64,000 nucleotides of DNA. Origin: Oryzias latipes (taxonomy: Eukaryota; Chordata; Actinopteri; Beloniformes; Adrianichthyidae). This document shows, one piece after another, positions 51,611 through 64,000 of this stretch (the first letter of the stretch is position 1; the number at the start of each line of letters is the position of its first letter). The notes below the pieces were generated by a model. It had not been told where the DNA came from and searched no databases. It was given only the letters and a program-made list of their open reading frames with translations. Position numbers and translations under genes: made by a program. The DNA is taken from assembly GCF_002234675.1 (NCBI RefSeq), contig NC_019879.2:10111325-10175324 (forward strand), read 5' to 3'.

Positions 51611-52269
51611 AAAATTCTGGATCAGGTTCAGATATTACTTTAAAAAAATGCTGCTAAAAGGTGCAACCAAGAAAGGAACAGAAAAATAAATATTATCTTT
51701 TTCCATTTGGTGTGAAAGAAGAGGTTTCAGTGAAAAACTAATACCTGTAATGCAAAAACAGTCAAACTGTGAACATTTTACCACTTTTTTGAATAATAGA
51801 TGAAAAATAAACCTTAAAATCCATAACTACATTTCTTAGAATTACCTGTCCACAGACCAAGGGAACTTCATGAAAGCAGTCGGTTAACACCCAATAAAAT
51901 AACTGAAGACGCCACATGTGCAGGACTTTAGACAAATGCGGCTTAAAATATGACAAACGTGGAAAAACAGTTGCATAAACTGAAAATTAAAAATGTTTAC
52001 AAACAAGAAACAAAAAAAATATTTTTGGAAAGCTTGATTTATCACCTTTTAAGCACTGGGGTGGTTTTATTACTTGATAGAAATAAAAACTTATCACAAT
52101 CTTTTTTTGCTGGCATAAAAAAATAGAGCTTACACAATAAAGATTGACTATTATAATGCAAGTCCCAACAGAACAGGCTAAAAATAGATGGCTTCACCTG
52201 GATGAAGCAAATACAGACATGGATAAATTTGTGTCTAACATACAATAAAGTAAAAATAAAATTTTTACT

Positions 52270-53930
52270 CAATTTCTGATAGTTGTCCCACTTAAAAAAG
52301 ATGAGTTTGGTCTGTAATGTTCATCATAGAGACACTTCTATTGTGAGAGACAGAATGTAAAAAAGAATCTAATAAAATCACGTAGCATGATTTTTTTTAA
52401 ATAATGTAAAAGAAAATATCTCCAACAAATAAACGAGAATGCTGTTCCTCCTCTTCTATCCTCCACTTGTTACCTGTTTTAATGTCATCCGTTTTAACTG
52501 GTTACCCATAGCCCTTGTGCTATCTTATGGGGTCCAGACGACCCCACCCTTACATTAACGTGTTCTCCCTACCATGACAAAGGCGGATAAAGGTGAAGAG
52601 GATTTCATGTAATCCATGGACAGCAGTGAAGATCACAAATCATTGAAGAAAAATGGGGTCCCGATGACCCCACTCCCAACGAGCCTTGTATAGCACAAGG
52701 GTTAAACAATCAGCAACCTGGCAACCAAGACCAAAGAGCTGTCAAAGGACACCAGGGACAAGATAGTAGACCTGAACAAGACTGAACCAATCTACAAAAA
52801 ACAAGCAGCTTGATGAGAAGAGATCAAGTGTTGGAACAATTATTAGAATATGGAAGATCACTGACAATACCGTTACCTGTTGCTCTATCCCAAAATCTCA
52901 GCTGATGGAATACAAATGATCTTGAGAATAGTGAGGAAAAAGTCCAGAACTACATGGGGGAACTGGTCAATGAGCTAGAGAACTTGGGAAACATTAAAGT
53001 TAAAGTCTGATTAGTTGTCACACACCTGGATGTTGGACATTTGACCTGTGGAGGGAGTGATGATAAGTTTAGGAATCATTCGGTAGTTCTGTAGTTTCTC
53101 CAATCCAACCCAAGCAGGAAGAATTTGGGACCCATTTTTAGAGTCTATGCTATGACTCAAATGTGGATTTGAATCCACGACCTACCATTCTCAGGGTGGA
53201 TACTCTCCCACTTGACCACTATTAGTAACAAATAACGTTGTAATGGATGCTCCAAAGATTCCCTTGCTTAAGTCAGCATATGTCCAGGTCTGGATAAAGT
53301 TCAAGGTTGATCAAAAGGGGAGAATGTCATGTTGAACACCATACCCACTGTGAAGCACGGGGGTGGAAGCATCATGCTTTGGGCTGACAGGATGACTGAT
53401 CTGGAAAGGATGAAACATGTCTGGATCCTCCAGCACGACAATCATCCCAAACACATCTCCCAGGCAACAAAGGACTGGCTACATAAAAAGCATGTCAAGG
53501 TTCTTGAGTGGTCTAACCAAGTCTCTGGAATTCAATCCAAAAGGGAATCTGTTGAAGATATTAAAGTCTGTGTTGCCCAGCAACAGCCTAAAAAAACTCA
53601 CAGCTCTTGATAAGATTTGCATGGAAGAATGGACCAAAACAGAAGCTACAGTATGAGGAAAGCTGCTGCAGGAAACATCTGAGCTCTGTGGTTGGCAACC
53701 AGGGTTACATTACAAAGTATTGAAGTGAACTTTTGTCATTGACCAATTACTTATTTTCAGCACCAATATACAAATAAATTCTTTAGAAATCATTTAAAAT
53801 TTCCTGGATTATTTTTTTTATTACATTCTGCCTCTCACAGCTGAAATGCATCTATGATGAACATCACAGACGTTTCATCTTTTTAAGTGTGACAACTTGA
53901 AGAATCAGTGACTGACATTTCTTTTTTGCT
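52270..53930 (+). mobile_element. Decayed Tc1-like transposon
   Basis: The ends GTCCCACTTAAAAAAGATG and CATCTTTTTAAGTGTGACAAC are inverted and match the other Tc1 copies. Fragments of transposase are legible: [47 protein letters not shown], with several frameshifts. A 190-bp MITE (52512-52701) is inserted near the left side. It lies between the slc9a2 and mfsd9 3' ends. Confidence 0.75.
52512..52701. mobile_element. CCCTTGTGCTATC MITE, intact copy
   Basis: Inverted ends CCCTTGTGCTATCTTA and TATAGCACAAGGG. The internal GGTCCAGACGACCCCACCC and its counterpart GGTCCCGATGACCCCACTCC are likewise arranged. It is 190 bp long and nested in the decayed Tc1. It serves as reference for the split copy at 9110-10441. 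Confidence 0.8.
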
Positions 53931-54241
53931 TCATTGTATAAACTTTTAAATGAATGTTTGGAAGTTACCGACATTTCTTCATAGTCAAGTGCTGTAAAAG
54001 TAGTTGAAAGTGCTTAAATCCACACCTAGAAAAATAAAATCACCCACATAAATTATTCCTGCTGCATCTATACAAATGGAAATAACCCCAGAAATTATTT
54101 ATCATGCACAAAGCAGTGAAAAAAAGTGGTATAAAAAAGATTAGGACAAAACAGTACAGCAGTAATAAGGCCATCTACATTTTTTCCATGTTTCATTCTT
54201 TCTTCTGGAATTTCTGGCAGTACATCTGCATCTTATTGTTT

Positions 54242-54247
54242 TTTATT
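54242..54247 (-). terminator. mfsd9: Candidate mfsd9 polyadenylation signal
   Basis: AATAAA on the minus strand, 405 nt beyond the mfsd9 stop codon. No stronger candidate lies between. The convergent slc9a2 3' end is 2.6 kb away. Confidence 0.45.
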
Positions 54248-54651
54248 AAATCAGCCGCTCTCCAGTTTAAGTGCACAGCTGACATCTGTGATTTAATGGA
54301 ATTTGCAATATGTAGTGGTTACAAAAAAAAACATTTTCAAACAAAGTTTACATTGTCTCTCTTGCTAAACTGATGTGCAAAGACAAAGCTGGTAGTATCT
54401 GGTTCACCTTTTGCATATAGAGTAGCTCCACAGGCCTGTCCTCACAGCAGTTGCAGTTGATTTCAGATCCTGCTGCTCTGACGGAAGAGGGTCTGCAGGG
54501 CCTGTAGTGATGAAGCCTTTTCATCAACAGATTCACTCGGTGGAGGTAGCCATGTTTAAGAAACACCTGCTTCTTCCGTGAGTCTGAAGATCTCCACAGC
54601 TGCCTGCTGCAAATAAGAGCACTTCCTTCATATCAGTTCGGGCTGTGCACG

Positions 54652-62913
<8,262 letters not shown>

Positions 62914-62933
<20 letters not shown>

Positions 62934-62979
62934 CCTCTTGAGGTGACAGCTCGTCCACAGACAAGTCGATGACGCTCAT
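62914..62979 (-). CDS. Overlapping upstream ORF of mfsd9 (21 aa)
   Basis: The exon carrying the mfsd9 start begins (acceptor GTGTGACAG) directly with another ATG at 62979. Its frame reads MSVIDLSVDELSPQEDEQPAM and stops at 62916-62914, inside the mfsd9 coding sequence in a different frame; the mfsd9 ATG at 62933 lies within it. Ribosomes starting here would bypass the main start, so this is a candidate translational brake. It depends on the upstream exon splicing exactly here. Confidence 0.5.
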
Positions 62980-63100
62980 CTGTCACACAAACCAAACACA
63001 ATACGCGGCTTGGTTACGTTGAGATGGTCAAGAACGTGGGGGTTCACATAAAACTCATGGGTGTTTTCACTTGCTAACTGTATAAGTAGTGACAATAAGT

Positions 63101-63106
63101 CACGTG
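63101..63106. promoter_or_regulatory. E-box CACGTG upstream of mfsd9
   Basis: GTCACGTGAG resembles the USF/TFE-type E-box. It lies between the mfsd9 exon and the ATG at 63156 on the opposite strand, a position suitable for a bidirectional promoter. Confidence 0.35.
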
Positions 63107-63155
63107 AGAAAAACAAGTCAAGTAACATAAGGTGATAATTTTGGCTGTTCAATCC

Positions 63156-63210
63156 ATGGCGGATTTGTCCGGGGAGGAAATATTATGTTGTGTGTTGTTT
63201 CACCCCCAAG
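63156..63210 (+). other. Possible divergent first exon
   Basis: The ATG at 63156 (context AATCCATGG) opens MADLSGEEILCCVLFHPQ and meets a donor-like AAG|gtttat at 63211. If real it would be the first coding exon of a plus-strand gene divergent from mfsd9. The protein is not recognised, and no further exon is visible before 64000. Confidence 0.3.
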
Positions 63211-64000
63211 GTTTATTCAAAATGGTATCTTCCATTGATGTCACGGGATAGGTAAAACAATTTTCTGTTTTGATAACAAAAAAGAATATATTAAACAATA
63301 AGTTTTTCTTTAGAATAATTTTATATTTTCAGTGGTGTTTTTTTTCCTTTATCTTAGATTTTTTTAAACACAAAACAAAATAAAAACTGATACCAACGTC
63401 AAACTAACTTCATTGAACTTTCATTTTGATTTTTTTTTCTATTAGTATAATCAATTTTCCTCTTTTACTGCCTATATATTCTAATATTCTTTGGGATATT
63501 TTATCCTAAAATAAATCTAAATGACCAAGCTTTTGTGATTCCTTTACAGACCGAGTGGTTAAAATAGACCCTCCAGCACCACCTGGTGGTCTATTCAAAC
63601 ATTGACAGAACACTAGGTGGAAATTTCACGACACCAAAAAGCCAAAAATTCTACAAAAATTATGTTAAAATAAATAAATAAATAAAATACTTATGCAATT
63701 CTTTCATGTGGCTCGCACAATGATGTTATTCCATCAACCAATTAAAAAAAATTGTGAATCCACTTTGAAAAGTAATATTATTAATGGGGAAAAATGACAT
63801 TCTATTCTATTCTATTCTATTCTATTCTATTCTATTCTATTCTGTTCTATTCTAATTTCAAATGATATAATTACATTCTCTGATAGCATGTTGGAATGAC
63901 CTTTGAAATAAACTCCTCCTCATAATTACTGTGCAACATGCAGACACACACAAAGACCAGACAAAATCTTCATTTAATAATGAATATTATAACCATTGGT
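63211..64000. other. Right flank, nothing else recognised
   Basis: AT-rich sequence with the TATTC microsatellite at 63799-63855. No second exon, RNA gene or transposon terminus is supported. Confidence 0.4.
63799..63855. repeat. (ATTCT)n microsatellite
   Basis: About eleven pentanucleotide ATTCT units with one G substitution near 63844. Confidence 0.95.

Overview
The window is vertebrate, almost certainly teleost, nuclear DNA. Its genes are intron-rich with GT-AG splice sites, its base composition is AT-rich, and its repeats are of fish type (L2-clade LINEs, Tc1/mariner, PIF/Harbinger, hAT, short inverted-repeat elements and long microsatellites). A run of exactly 1000 N (24087-25086) marks an assembly gap. 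The species cannot be fixed from sequence alone.

Three complete protein-coding genes can be assembled exon by exon with all splice phases closing. (1) inpp4a, minus strand, 21813 down to 6169: 23 coding exons, 963 aa, a phosphatidylinositol-3,4-bisphosphate 4-phosphatase with an N-terminal C2 domain and the CKSAKDRT catalytic loop. (2) slc9a2 (NHE2-like Na+/H+ exchanger), plus strand, 30738-51132: 13 exons, about 805 aa. (3) mfsd9, minus strand, 62933 down to 54652: 6 coding exons, 471 aa, a major-facilitator transporter. inpp4a and slc9a2 are head to head and slc9a2 and mfsd9 tail to tail; the SLC9A2-MFSD9 pairing is the one known from human chromosome 2q12. The genes do not form a pathway: one is a phosphoinositide-signalling enzyme, one a membrane ion exchanger, and one an orphan transporter.

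Layout: 1-6168 holds inverted-repeat transposons and the inpp4a 3' flank; 6169-21831 is inpp4a with many intronic repeats; 21832-30339 is the intergenic/5' region with the gap, a tandem repeat, a possible small gene, possible upstream inpp4a exons and a microsatellite; 30340-51610 is the slc9a2 promoter, gene and 3' end; 51611-54241 carries a decayed Tc1; 54242-62979 is mfsd9; 62980-64000 is its upstream side with a possible divergent first exon.

The most unusual signals are: a 1.2-kb foldback element (1384-2589) with 440-bp arms and a 6-bp target duplication whose centre holds a CTCF-like site, an ETS site and an ATG exon followed by a consensus splice donor; a repeat family present at least seven times that carries the same short ATG reading frame with a YxFEP...SDEE motif; and two nested transposon stacks whose target duplications can be read directly (9110-10441 and 42524-45851).
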